Of a stretch of DNA of 64,000 nt, positions 37,387 to 46,889 are shown piece after piece; position 1 is the first letter of the stretch, and each line of letters starts with the position of its first letter. The DNA is from Daphnia carinata. Lineage: Eukaryota > Arthropoda > Branchiopoda > Diplostraca > Daphniidae. Position numbers and translations under genes: made by a program. The notes beneath the pieces are model-generated. The model was not told the DNA's origin and made no database searches. It was given only the letters and a program-made list of their open reading frames with translations. The DNA lies in NCBI RefSeq assembly GCF_022539665.2, contig NC_081333.1:5392971-5456970 (forward strand), read 5' to 3'.

Positions 37387-38526
37387 TTCTTCTCCAGTGG
37401 GGCTGTTGTAGCGCCTCTCATCCTGTGTCCGACGGTCATTATGGATAATCATTCCAATTTCCATTGGTCTTCTTACCCTCCATTTCGGCAAGAAGATCCT
37501 CCTCGGCTGCTATTTGACTCATATTCTTATACACAGCAGCATAGGGATTACATTAACGAAGAAGAGAATCCAACTGTTCCATCAAAAATGGTCACAGCGG
37601 ATGTTGGCAGGATTACTGGCACAAAATTCGCTTGCCTGAGAAGAATCAATGAAGTACAGTTGGGCGTATTTTAGAGCAGGATGATGTAAATGGTCTTCGT
37701 GTTGATAACCAACAGTTGTTGCATCGTGATATATCTGTCCGTGACTTCGAAAGCAATAGGGGCCGCGACCTGGTGGGCTGTCGATTTGTGCTCCCATTGA
37801 TGCGAAGGCAAGAGCATTGTTGTAATTTCTTATCATTTTCAAGAAATCGGAGATTTTGGATAACTGTTGGTAAAGATATGGTAAAGCAATTCGGGGCATT
37901 CTCTAGGTGGAGGAAGAATGACTTTTCCTTTTGAACAACAAATGCTGAATATTCGGTCAGACGTTTTCTCGCCTTTGAAATGTCTTACGCCACAGTAATG
38001 ACAAATCTCGTCCATTTTTCCACAGTTATGAACGGGAAGCAAATCTTCGTTGTGGAATGGTTTCTGAGCAGCTTGGTGTGTTTTAGTTGCTCTATGACTT
38101 CGATTTTGTGCTAAATATTCAAATCGCTGTTGTCGCTCTTCTTCTGTTTCCACAATAACAATTTCTGCGTGGTGTTGAGCATCATTTGCTTGTTGTAGAT
38201 TCAGCATTTCTTCTCTATCTTCCCCACTTTCTAAAAGAATCTCAGCCACCCTTGCTCTAGTCTCTTCCTGAAGTGGTTTTTTTCTTGTTCGTTTTTAACT
38301 CGTCTGTAATAATTATGTGCTGTCTGCTAGCTTCACGCCTTTCTGCAGTTTCATCTGTTGTTTCGTTAGAACGAACATATTCATGTCGTAATCTTTCTTT
38401 CGTGTATTATATTTCCCGTAATCTCTTCTCTCTATCTTCAGCAGTTTCTGCAGCTCTTTTTTCACGCATTTTAAGTTTTTCGGTTGCTTTTTGTTCTTCC
38501 GTGAGGGGAGGGCATTTTGGAGGCAT
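37387..38526 (-). pseudogene. Helitron protein, N-terminal region
   Basis: Starts at ATG 38526 with MPPKCPPLTEEQKATEKLKM and a long Glu/Arg-rich stretch (ETAEDREKRLREI, ETTDETAERREASRQ), the usual N-terminus of animal Helitron proteins. It continues with a Cys-containing block (NCGKMDEICHYCGVRHFKGE), YGQ-like KYAQLYFIDSSQASEFCASN, and RTQDERRYNSPTGEE just before the solo LTR. TAA codons after REI and after DSLLR and frame changes near 37840 and 38250 disable it. Confidence 0.8.
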
Positions 38527-39039
38527 TTTACAAAAAGCAAAAATAACTTCAAATGGAACTTAAACTATAACATAAAAATCACATAAAACACTTATCATCA
38601 CAAAGGAATAACATCGCACAGTACACAACATATGACCATGAACACTTTTATGAAAACTGAAAGCACAGAAATAAATAACCTATTTATTTTTTTTATCAAC
38701 CTGAAAACACCGCAATCAACCACTTCGTATTAAACATGAAAAAACCTCGCAAAACAACTCAAACATTTGAATACGTCTGAATAAGAAACCGCAAGAAATA
38801 CCTAAAGCACTATATACACCTTAATCAACTAATTTGTATTGAAAAGCATGCAAACGGAATACTACCTTTGCCTGGGAAACTTAGATCAGGGTCCTTCATA
38901 GTAGTTTTTAAGCGCCTGTTGATACAGTGGACGGCCAATGGCTTCTGTAAACCAAAGTATAAATAAAATGAACATGTGTCTGTTGCTATACCTAAAAATA
39001 TGTTATAATAAACACGATGGGTCATTCAAAATTTTATAA
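38527..39039. other. AT-rich Helitron 5' sequence, nothing recognised
   Basis: About 500 bp upstream of the Helitron start codon, without coding features. It could hold the promoter of the Rep/helicase gene, but no clear TATA box can be chosen. Confidence 0.4.
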
Positions 39040-39990
39040 CGTTAAGAATGGTTCAATTAACAAAAAGCAAAGAATTCAACTTCTTAATAGAACGTTGAAT
39101 GACAAATAAAAAACTGATTTAAATACATAAAAAAAATTACATATAAATAAACATTTGACTTTGTAAATGAAAGACAGTTTTATTAACATTTAGATGAAAT
39201 AGTGTATATGAAACATATTTTAAAACCTTAAGTTTTTAAAAGGCAGTGAGATGCAATTTGAAAACGATATACCTTATTGTTGATAGACTGATCAATGACA
39301 AATAAAATACTTATTCAAAATTTATTTATATGTAGATCAGCAGCATTTGACTTTGTAAAAACATATAACTTTACCAAAATTTAAATAAATTAGTCTTCAT
39401 TAAAATTTAGAACCTTAACTTTCAAAATGGAAGATGAGAGAAAAGTTGAAAATGCTTTACCTTGTTAATAGAATGTTCCAAGAAAAAATTATTTATAAAG
39501 CAAAAATATATATATATGTACATAAAAAAATGTGACTTTGAAAAGAACATATAACTTTAATAACACTTAAATAAAAAAGTATTTACTAAAATTTAAAACC
39601 TTAACATTTGAATAAACAAATCTTTATTAAAATTTAAAAACTTATCTTTCAAAATGGAACGGTGAGAGAAAAGTTGAAAACGCTATACCTTTTTAATTAA
39701 ATATTGAAAGACAAATAATACACTAACTGAAATTGAATATATATGAATATAAATAAATTATGCCTATGTAAATAACATATGACTTTAATAACATTTAAAT
39801 CAAATTGCTTTTCTCAGAATAAAAATATATATAACTTTCAAAAAAAGGAACGATTAGGGGAAAAATAGAATGAAAATAAATGATAACAACCGTAGCTTGA
39901 AAATAAAATTTTAACTAGAGGATTTGCATATAAATAGACAACAGAAAAACATCCAAATGTGTAAATAGCATGTAACTGTATAAATATTAA
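39040..39990. repeat. Degenerate ~200-bp tandem repeats, AT-rich
   Basis: Four to five loosely similar units each contain the series ACCTT..TTAATAGAATGTT, GACAAATAAAA, ACATTTGACTTTGTAAA, CATATAACTTTAATAAC and AAAATTTAAAACCTTAA. Phase marks occur near 39078, 39275, 39460 and 39687, about 200 bp apart. They lie in the 5' part of the Helitron. Units are too diverged for an exact consensus by eye. Confidence 0.6.
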
Positions 39991-40487
39991 AACATGACTT
40001 TCAAAACAGGAACGGTAAGGTCAATTCGAAAATGCAAGATGTGATTACAGATGTGATTACAGAAGATATACTTTCTTTTTCGATTGTGATATTTTTCTTT
40101 ATATATAAATGCTTTCAATACTTCAGTTTGGTTGATAGGTTGCTTTGTTCTTCTGTTAACTTCAATATACATCTGTTTCCAATATTTGCCTGACCAGTCT
40201 CAGTTTTCCATACATATTAAGTTTTACACTTTCCATTAATTTATTACCAATCAATATTTTGAGGTTTTGAAGAGTAATGACCACCTTCTCATGTTAAACA
40301 AAAAAGGAAGAAACATAAAGTAGAATTCAGAAAGTTTACGTGGCAATTAAAAATGTTATTCACTTGAAATTTTACTGCCAAATGCCAAGCCAGTTCAAGG
40401 GAGAATGCCAAGCCAGTTCACCAGAAGCCACGCTACTACACGTTTTTCTCAATACGCCATCTAGGTGAATGTAACAAAGGTCACGAA

Positions 40488-41226
40488 CAACAATGACATA
40501 TTCAAACTGGAAATCGTCTACCATGGCCAGCAGTAATTGTAGTTATTTCTTAAAAATTAATAATGATAATAATTTTTACGTTTTAGATTTAGATCTTACT
40601 ATGGAAATAGAAGAGTCCATCATAGAGCTTCATTCATATGTCTCAACATGTTTTTCTTACAGAAGAGGAAGCAATGGAAGTGGAAAAAAAAGAGATGATG
40701 ATATGGAGCTTAAACAAAACTGCAAGAATTGCAAGAAAAATTCAAAACCCTGAAGAAAAATGCTTTTCTCACCAAAGTTGCAGTTAATTTGTAAGTATTT
40801 TACTCTATACTATATATGGAAAATAGTTTAGAAGTGGTATCAGGCCAAATTTGTGAAAGTGCAGTCTTTCCTAATTTTTTTTACATGATGCTATTCAGTT
40901 TTGAATTTATAGCAGATGAAGAAAACTTTAAAAAATTTCCTCTCTATCCTCTTTTTATTAATAGATAAAAATATATTATAATAATAAAAATTTTACAAAA
41001 GACTGCGCTTTGAAACATATTACCTGACCATTCCCATTTGAAAACAAATGAAGCATTAACTAACCTTATACTTTACCTTTCGGCAGTTCAGTAATTTTTA
41101 TTTAGAATTAATGTATCGTTATCTTTATAGGGCGGAGAGGAATCATCAATTTGCGCACGATATGATGGTTGGGGCACGTAAAGCCCTTGCGAAAGCCAAG
41201 CAAGAAATGGCTAAAAACGGCCGTTA
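40488..41226 (+). pseudogene. Unidentified small gene fragment in the Helitron 5' region
   Basis: A short ATG-started piece (MTYSNWKSSTMAS, near 40493) with a GT donor is followed by a possible exon after TTTTTCTTACAG at about 40660 (EEAMEVEKKEMMIWSLNK). A final exon after TTTATAG near 41130 reads AERNHQFAHDMMVGARKALA then KAKQEMAKNGR and TAG at about 41226. AATAAA-type signals follow. The last exon is basic and helical and looks like real coding sequence. I do not recognise the protein. Its place inside the Helitron suggests a captured host fragment or an accessory gene. Confidence 0.4.
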
Positions 41227-41330
41227 GTTTGCAATGAATAAAAATTTGAATTCCATTCAATAAACAATAAAAGCGTACTCATGATTTTAATTTAATTATT
41301 TTCTTATTCACAATGAATCAAAATGGTTTA

Positions 41331-41600
41331 TTATACAATCGGATTTAACTGTAGTCGGGTTATATTATAAGTTTCGGTCACACATGTAACAGGAAAATCA
41401 ATTTCAAACTCTTTTCCACAATATCCGCACCCGCAATTTAGATTCTCAAAAATAACACCATGCCGCCGATTCACTTCAGCCGGCGGCGTTTGCCCTCCAA
41501 TCACATCAATAGCACAGCGTGACAGACAAACAAACTCCTCCCCAAAATTTCCTTGTTGTTTTATATAGTATAGATTCCTCTTGGAGAAGCTTGATTTCCG
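41331..41600 (-). CDS. Unidentified ORF end at the Helitron 5' terminus, Cys-containing
   Basis: An uninterrupted minus-strand frame ends at TAA 41331-41333. It includes NLYYIKQQGNFGEEFVCLSR, then DVIGGQTPPAEVNRRHGVIF, a C-x-C-x2-C cluster (NCGCGYCGKEFE) and FPVTCVTETYN. AATAAA overlaps the stop codon. It has no start codon in view and begins within about 40 bases of the Helitron 5' end, so it is a 3' exon without its gene. It converges with the plus-strand fragment at 40488-41226, their ends about 100 bp apart. The family is not recognised. Confidence 0.4.
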   Translation of the reverse strand, partial: RKSSFSKRNLYYIKQQGNFGEEFVCLSRCAIDVIGGQTPPAEVNRRHGVIFENLNCGCGYCGKEFEIDFPVTCVTETYNITRLQLNPIV

Positions 41601-41642
41601 CTTTCATTTTTTCTATTTTGCTCGTGTCCGCTGAGATTGTTT

Positions 41643-42501
41643 ACACAGGCGGAAAAACTGTTGGACGACGAACTACTGAGCTGTAGGATCCGCTGATGTG
41701 TGTGCGGGCCTCTTTAACTGTTATATTTTTGTCTATGGAGTATTTGATTAGGCCGGTTAGTACTTCATAAACTGGACAATTTTTAGACTCGGAGGCGTGC
41801 GAGAAACTGTTTGCAATTAATACCCTTTTGGATACAGGTGTCTGTGGGGTCATGAGTTACACCGCAGTTTTTACAGGAGCCACTGGGATTAGAGCAATAG
41901 TTTCTTGTGTGACCAAGACAAAAGCAAATGGTGCATTTGTAGGGAGAGGGGTAGTAGGTAAAAGCTGGGAAGCTAAGAGCGATAATGGTAATCCTGGCTG
42001 GGAGGGCTTTGTCGAACGTAAGGTGGACGGTCTCGGACGGTTCTTTGGAGCCAGCGTTGTTTCTGAAAAACCGCTGCGCTTTTAGTACCCCTTGGTATTT
42101 CAGTGCGTCGAGGAGATCTTCTTCCGATTCGGAGAGTGGGATTCTTTTTATGATGCCCTTTTTACTATTGAGAGAATTTGGGGGAGAAGCAATAATTGTT
42201 GGGCCTGCTATTTGGGTAAGTTGCAAAAGAGCTTGTTGTTGAGTGGTATCGATAGGGTAGACGAACAAGTTGCCTCCGCGGGGGCAGTCAGAGTGCCGGT
42301 CAGCTTCGTGATCTCCTGAACAATGGCTTTAATGGCTGCCATATCCATTTGTCGGAAGTTCGCCTTGCCATCGGTTACTTTGGGAATTACAGGGGGGAGG
42401 CTTACCGGAGGACGGCGGGGGTGGGCTATGCCGGGGAGGGGCCATTCTTCGTCGCTATTGTCTTGAAGGTGACTTTTTTGCGGCGGCTTAAGGTGGCTCA
42501 T
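41643..42501 (-). pseudogene. LINE ORF1 (gag-like, CCHC knuckles), N-terminal and central part
   Basis: Starts MSHLKPPQKSHLQDNSDEEW. A middle part follows (SESEEDLLDALKYQGVLKAQ, TVHLTFDKALPARITIIAL) that resembles the RNA-binding region of I-like ORF1 proteins. CCHC-type motifs come next (CTICFCLGHTRNYC, CKNCGVTHDPTDTC) and then CPVYEVLTGLIKYS and ISGSYSSVVRRPTVFP. There is a break near 42220 and a one-base shift after GINCKQ. The frame ends at TAA 41641-41643 six bases before the Helitron 5' end. ORF1 proteins bind LINE RNA in the retrotransposition particle. The remaining C-terminus lies beyond the Helitron at 28430-28597. Confidence 0.8.
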
Positions 42502-42709
42502 CTCGTGAGTCCGAAGATGGCTGTGATTCGAAATTAGGATTGTAGGTTGCCGGACCCCAGCTGGGTCTGGAGAGTGATGAGTTTCGGCAACTACACTGAA
42601 TCACGAAGGAGGGAGGGCTATTAGGGTGTGGGGCGTTTTTTTTTTTTTTTTACTATATCCTTAGGTTATGTAATTTGCGAGAGAAGAGAGGCCAACATAT
42701 TCCATTCAA

Positions 42710-44169
42710 GGGTCGTATTCCGAACTCCGGTGTAAGTCAAGTAAGAAACTTGACTTCAATTGGCTTAAGTCAAGCCAGTGAAATTCGAAGTCATATCATA
42801 AGTTAGATTATTTTTAAGTTGTATTCTGAATTGAAAATTGCACTTGACTTTTGAACGCTTGACTTCGTGTATTGTTAATATACTGACTTTTCTTTTACTA
42901 TGGGTGTGTCTCGCGTCAACCAAATGCTGGTTTCATTTCAGTGAATTTAGCAGACGAATGTTCAACCGGTATGAGGAAAAACTCACGTGTTCGATTACTA
43001 AAATCAAAACATTGGTTTCTTTTTCCACATATTTGTGAAAATCCATTTAAGTTGGTAATGTGGCACGAAAAATGTAAACAAGTACCCAAGGAAATTTTCG
43101 TTGAAACTATAAATGATCGGGTATAATTCAATAAATAAATAGTAAATTAATTATAATTGGTCAGAGATATTAAAACTTGATCAGTTGATGTCAAAATCAG
43201 AGATAAGGAGATGGGACACGACCGTGTTAAAGCCGCCATGACACTTTTTGGGGCAGCATCTAGCGGCTAATTCCCTCCCTTCATCATTAGCAGACGAATT
43301 CCCTGCAAGGAACCAATGTGACAGGCGGCTAATTTGAATATGGGAAAGGAAAGTCGGACATTTCGCCAGATAAAAACACACAAAGAAAGTTCTGTGACTC
43401 GGAGGGCATTGATAACTCGGAGAATCAAAAGCGGTCGATTTTCTGGAATTTTTGGCTTACAAATACTTTCCATTCCAGTTTCCATTGAATTGTTTCCAGG
43501 GAATGTTAGCTAATTATCAAATTTTATACTACAAAATACCCAGGCTCAGCTTACAAGTTGAGTTGTCTATCTCACCATTGTCTAACTCTCCGTGACCATT
43601 TCAAATCAGCCGCCTGTAACAATTCTTGTTTGCAGGGAATTCGTCTGCTAATGAGAAAGGGAGGGAATTAGCCGCTAGATGGAGTGCCGAAATCTGTCAT
43701 GGCGGCTTTCCCTATTCCGAGTCCCATCTCCTTATCTCTGGTCAAAATACGCCCCCCCTTTGTTTTTTTCCTCCAAAGAGGTGTTACTAACCCTAAGTCA
43801 AATCACTAAACATTTGCAACAAGCTGTACTATGCAAAAACAAATTTATAGCTGTAATGAAGTTAATTGAATCACGGTAAAATCGAAAAACATTTGCATGT
43901 TTTTGGCAAATTCGTCTGCAATTTATTTGAGTGGCGGTGCAACCACACATAATTAACATTACTAAAGTACGACTTTGGGTCGTAAATCCAACTACTTGTT
44001 GGCTTGACAAATCGGAAAAGTCAAGTACAAAAAACGCTTAAGTCAAGTGTAGAAATGAACTTGACTTACAATATTTTATTTTCAGAATTGTACTTTTTGA
44101 GAAAAGTACAAAAAACCCTAAGTTAAGTACAAAACTTGACTTAAGTCGACGTTCGGAGGAATACGACCC
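42710..44169. mobile_element. TIR element, copy 1 (interrupted by MITE 2)
   Basis: Begins GGGTCGTATTCCGAACTCCG and ends with the imperfect complement GTTCGG..AATACGACCC. Subterminal runs of AAGTCAAGT/ACTTGACTT recur at both ends. It is closely similar to copy 2 at 44173-45308 outside the MITE. No coding frame of note is present. The boundary with the upstream LINE is near 42640. The target duplication is ambiguous because the two copies abut at CCCCAGGGG. Confidence 0.7.
43198..43740. mobile_element. hAT-type MITE 2 (543 bp)
   Basis: Same terminal repeats as MITE 1 (CAGAGATAAGGAGATGGGAC and complement). It is flanked by the exact 8-bp direct repeat GTCAAAAT at 43190-43197 and 43741-43748. 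Copy 2 of the surrounding element carries the uninterrupted GTCAAAAT, so the empty site is present in this window. It has no coding capacity. Confidence 0.92.
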
Positions 44170-44172
44170 CAG

Positions 44173-45308
44173 GGGTCGTATTCCGAACTCCGGCGTAAGT
44201 CAAGTAAGAAACTTGACTTAAGTTGGTGTAAGTCAAGCCAGTGAATGTCTAAGTCGAATTTCAAGTAAGATTATTTTTAAGTTATATTCTCAATGGAAAA
44301 TTGCACTTGACTTTTGAACGCTTGACTTTGTGTATAATTAATATACTGTCTTTACTTTTACTATGAGCGTGTCTCGCGTCAACCAATTGCTGGTTTCGTT
44401 TCAGTGAATTTAGCAGACGAATGTTCAACCGGTATGAGGAAAAACTCACGTGTTCAATTACTAAAATCAAAACATTGGTTTCTTTTTCCACATATTTGTG
44501 ATAATCCATTTAAGTTGGTAATTTGGCACGAAAAATGTAAACAAGTGCCCAAGGGAATTTTCGTTGGAAATTATAAATGATCGGGTATAATTCAATAAAT
44601 AAATAGTAAATTAATTATAATTGGTCAGAGATATTAAAACTTAATCAGTTGCTGTCAAAATACGTGCCCCCCTTTGTTTTTTTCCTCAAAGGAGGTGTTA
44701 CTAACCCTAAGGCAAATCACTAAACATTTGCAACAAGCTGTATTATGCAAAAACACATTTATAGCTGTAATGAAGTTAACTGAATCACGGTAAAATCGAA
44801 AAAATTTTCGCTGTTTTTCGTCATCAAATAGAATAAGCTTTTTACTAATTTATTTGCTTATTATTATTATTTGTCATAAGTAATCACTATTCCCACTTGT
44901 TTGGCTATTGCCAATATCATATTGTCTTACATATTGTATCATATTGTATTATTGTTAATAATGTACTACTTATTTGCTTGTTAATACTACTTATTACTGC
45001 TACTTATTACTTACTACTTATTTGCACTAACATTTGCATGTTTTTGGCAAATTCGTCTGCAATTTATTTAAGTGGCGGTGCAACCACACACAATTAGCAT
45101 TAGTAAAGTACGACTTTGGGTCGTAAATCCAACAATTTGTTGACTTGAAAAATCGGAAAAGTCAAGTACGAAAATCGCTTAAGGCAAGTATAGAAATAAA
45201 CTTGATTTACATAATTTTATGTTCAGAATTGTACTTTTAAAGAAAAGTACGAAAAACCCTAAGTCAAGCACAAAACTTGACTTAAGTCAGCGTTCGGAAT
45301 ACGAACCC
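44173..45308. mobile_element. TIR element, copy 2 (head-to-tail with copy 1)
   Basis: Starts GGGTCGTATTCCGAACTCCG and ends GTTCGGAATACGAACCC. It matches copy 1 base for base over long stretches but lacks the MITE. It carries an extra segment of about 215 bp (44815-45030) rich in TACTTATT repeats. The two copies are direct neighbours, so either a tandem insertion into the termini or a local duplication produced them. The superfamily is not assigned. Confidence 0.7.
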
Positions 45309-46439
45309 AGGTCACAAAGCGGACTCTCATTTTATGTTTTGCTAAAAACTATCCGTTTCGACTTTCATGGTTCTCACGTTTGCTACTAAACAGTATCCAA
45401 ATATTTCGAATGTTATCGATATTAATATGTGTGAATATTTTGAAATGTTACCAACAAATCGATAACATCGATCTTTTCTTGTTGTCTTTTCGGATCGGTT
45501 GGAAATTGATTGAGTCAAGGTGAGAGCGCCTTATAGTAGAAAGGTCCTTGAATTGTATCCTAGTCATGAGTTCCTATGGCCACAAGACTACACTTTCTGC
45601 ACAAGTTTTGGTTTAGTTTATCTTGAAGGTCGATAAAGTTAATAAAAGTATTTTGGTCAAAATGTACTGTACCTTTCTCAGATCCGCTGCAACTGCGTAT
45701 GGTCTATTTGAGGATATAATAAAGTAATGCTACAATTAATATTAATATTTTAAAAATCATTAAGGATACAATTATTTCTAGGAAGCGAAAACCCACTGAT
45801 GACCTGACTATTAACTTGTGAGTGTCTGTGATGGAATAAGTTTGAATGGTGGGTATCTAGTTCTAATTTAATAAATTCTTACAATTTAGCATGTAAAGTT
45901 TCATGAATTGTAAGTTTACAACTCCCTTACTGTCCCAAAAAAAACTTGAAGATATTCCTGTTGACATGAATATCAATCTTGTAAATGATTGCTTCTTAAG
46001 CATCTATTGATCGTTTAGCTCGTTGTTCTTTCAAAATTACCAGTTTGCCACTTGTCTAGAATTACAGAAGTATAAAATATTGACATGACTTGATTTTTTC
46101 ATCAGTTTACCGCTTTAAAGTCAAAGTGCAAGATGGTCGTCATGTACGTCGGCAGTTTTGTAAGTAGCATGGAAAGATCCAAGTTATGGCCCTAAATAGC
46201 AACTAAATAGCCCACAGGTGAATGAAAGTCATGATTGTTGACCACTGAGTTTCTGCAAACTAAAATGTAATAGGAACAAAATTTCAATCAGACTCTTTCG
46301 AGTTCCCGAAAAGGTTGATATCGTGCAAGTGATAAGAAGGGAAACATTTACCCACCGCAATTGGCTTCAAAACCCCAATAGAAGCGAGGATGTAACGTTT
46401 CTCTTTTTCCGCAATTCTAGGATGCACCGGCGGTCTTTC
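45309..46439. other. About 1.1 kb without recognised features
   Basis: Contains only short open frames. A GT/AG-bounded stretch near 46100-46160 (FKVKVQDGRHVRRQF) could be an exon, but I could not connect it to any gene. The right part is the host flank of the gypsy element. Confidence 0.4.
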
Positions 46440-46443
46440 ATAC

Positions 46444-46660
46444 TGTTGCAGCTCGGCTGCAAATAACGTTCGTAAATCGTGAATCGCTTCAATTTCTGTA
46501 TTAAGTTCTCTGAACGATCGGACTCAGCTAACGCGTGATCCTTCGTTCCATTCGAGACTACCCCCTCCGCCTCGGCAAGGCCAAAAAAGGGGGTAAGAGA
46601 GAAAGAGGCACTCACGCCATCTAGGAGGAAAAACAGGTACACTTGGGCAGGGTCCCAACA
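46444..46660 (-). repeat. Gypsy 3' LTR
   Basis: 217 bp, TGTTGGGACC... to ...AACA on the minus strand. It differs from the other LTR at four positions. The purine-rich stretch AGGAAAGGCCGAA directly upstream on the minus strand (46661-46673) is the likely polypurine tract. Confidence 0.93.
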
Positions 46661-46676
46661 TTCGGCCTTTCCTGAA

Positions 46677-46677
<1 letters not shown>

Positions 46678-46713
<36 letters not shown>
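46678..46713. repeat. A36 homopolymer (T36 on the element strand)
   Basis: A run of 36 A on the plus strand, just inside the 3' LTR next to the presumed polypurine tract. U-rich stretches upstream of the polypurine tract are common in retroelements, but this length is unusual and prone to slippage or assembly error. Confidence 0.9.
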
Positions 46714-46715
<2 letters not shown>

Positions 46716-46889
46716 AGCAAAAGGCACTCTGAGTGAAAAAGAAAAAAGGTTATGCGGACGAGGAAGGCCACCACATGACAAAAACATGGCACTAAAAACG
46801 AAACAAAAATGTGCCATCAAAGAAATAGTTTCACAGTTCAAAACGGAAAAAAGGAGGCGACAAAACTTGCATGAAATATACCAAATTAA

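Larger units (their letters stand above)
28598..41636 (-). mobile_element. Helitron (Rep-helicase rolling-circle transposon), interrupted
   Basis: On the minus strand the element begins TCTCAG after ...ACAA (41636) and ends ...GTTACTAG before TTAAG (28598). That is a 5' TC and 3' CTAG with insertion between A and T, as in Helitrons, and a GC-rich stretch precedes the CTAG by 11 bases. The flanks are the two halves of LINE ORF1. It contains a charged N-terminal region, a Helitron-like N domain, a Rep HUH domain and a Pif1-type helicase, in order. It is interrupted by a foldback element (29680-34096) and a solo LTR (37097-37382). Without them it would be about 8.3 kb. The 5' 3 kb holds AT-rich repeats and two unidentified gene fragments. 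Confidence 0.75.

Noticed and set aside
42941-43126. Small frame repeated in both tandem TIR copies as a possible transposon protein
   Set aside because: Too short, not conserved in phase with a start codon in both copies, no domain.
46678-46713. A36 run read as a poly(A) tail of a retroposed transcript
   Set aside because: It is on the wrong strand for the gypsy element and lies inside it, between pol and the 3' LTR.
46367-46841. Open frames across the 3' LTR of the gypsy element
   Set aside because: They run through the LTR, the poly-T stretch and host flank, recur at the other LTR, and encode no domain.
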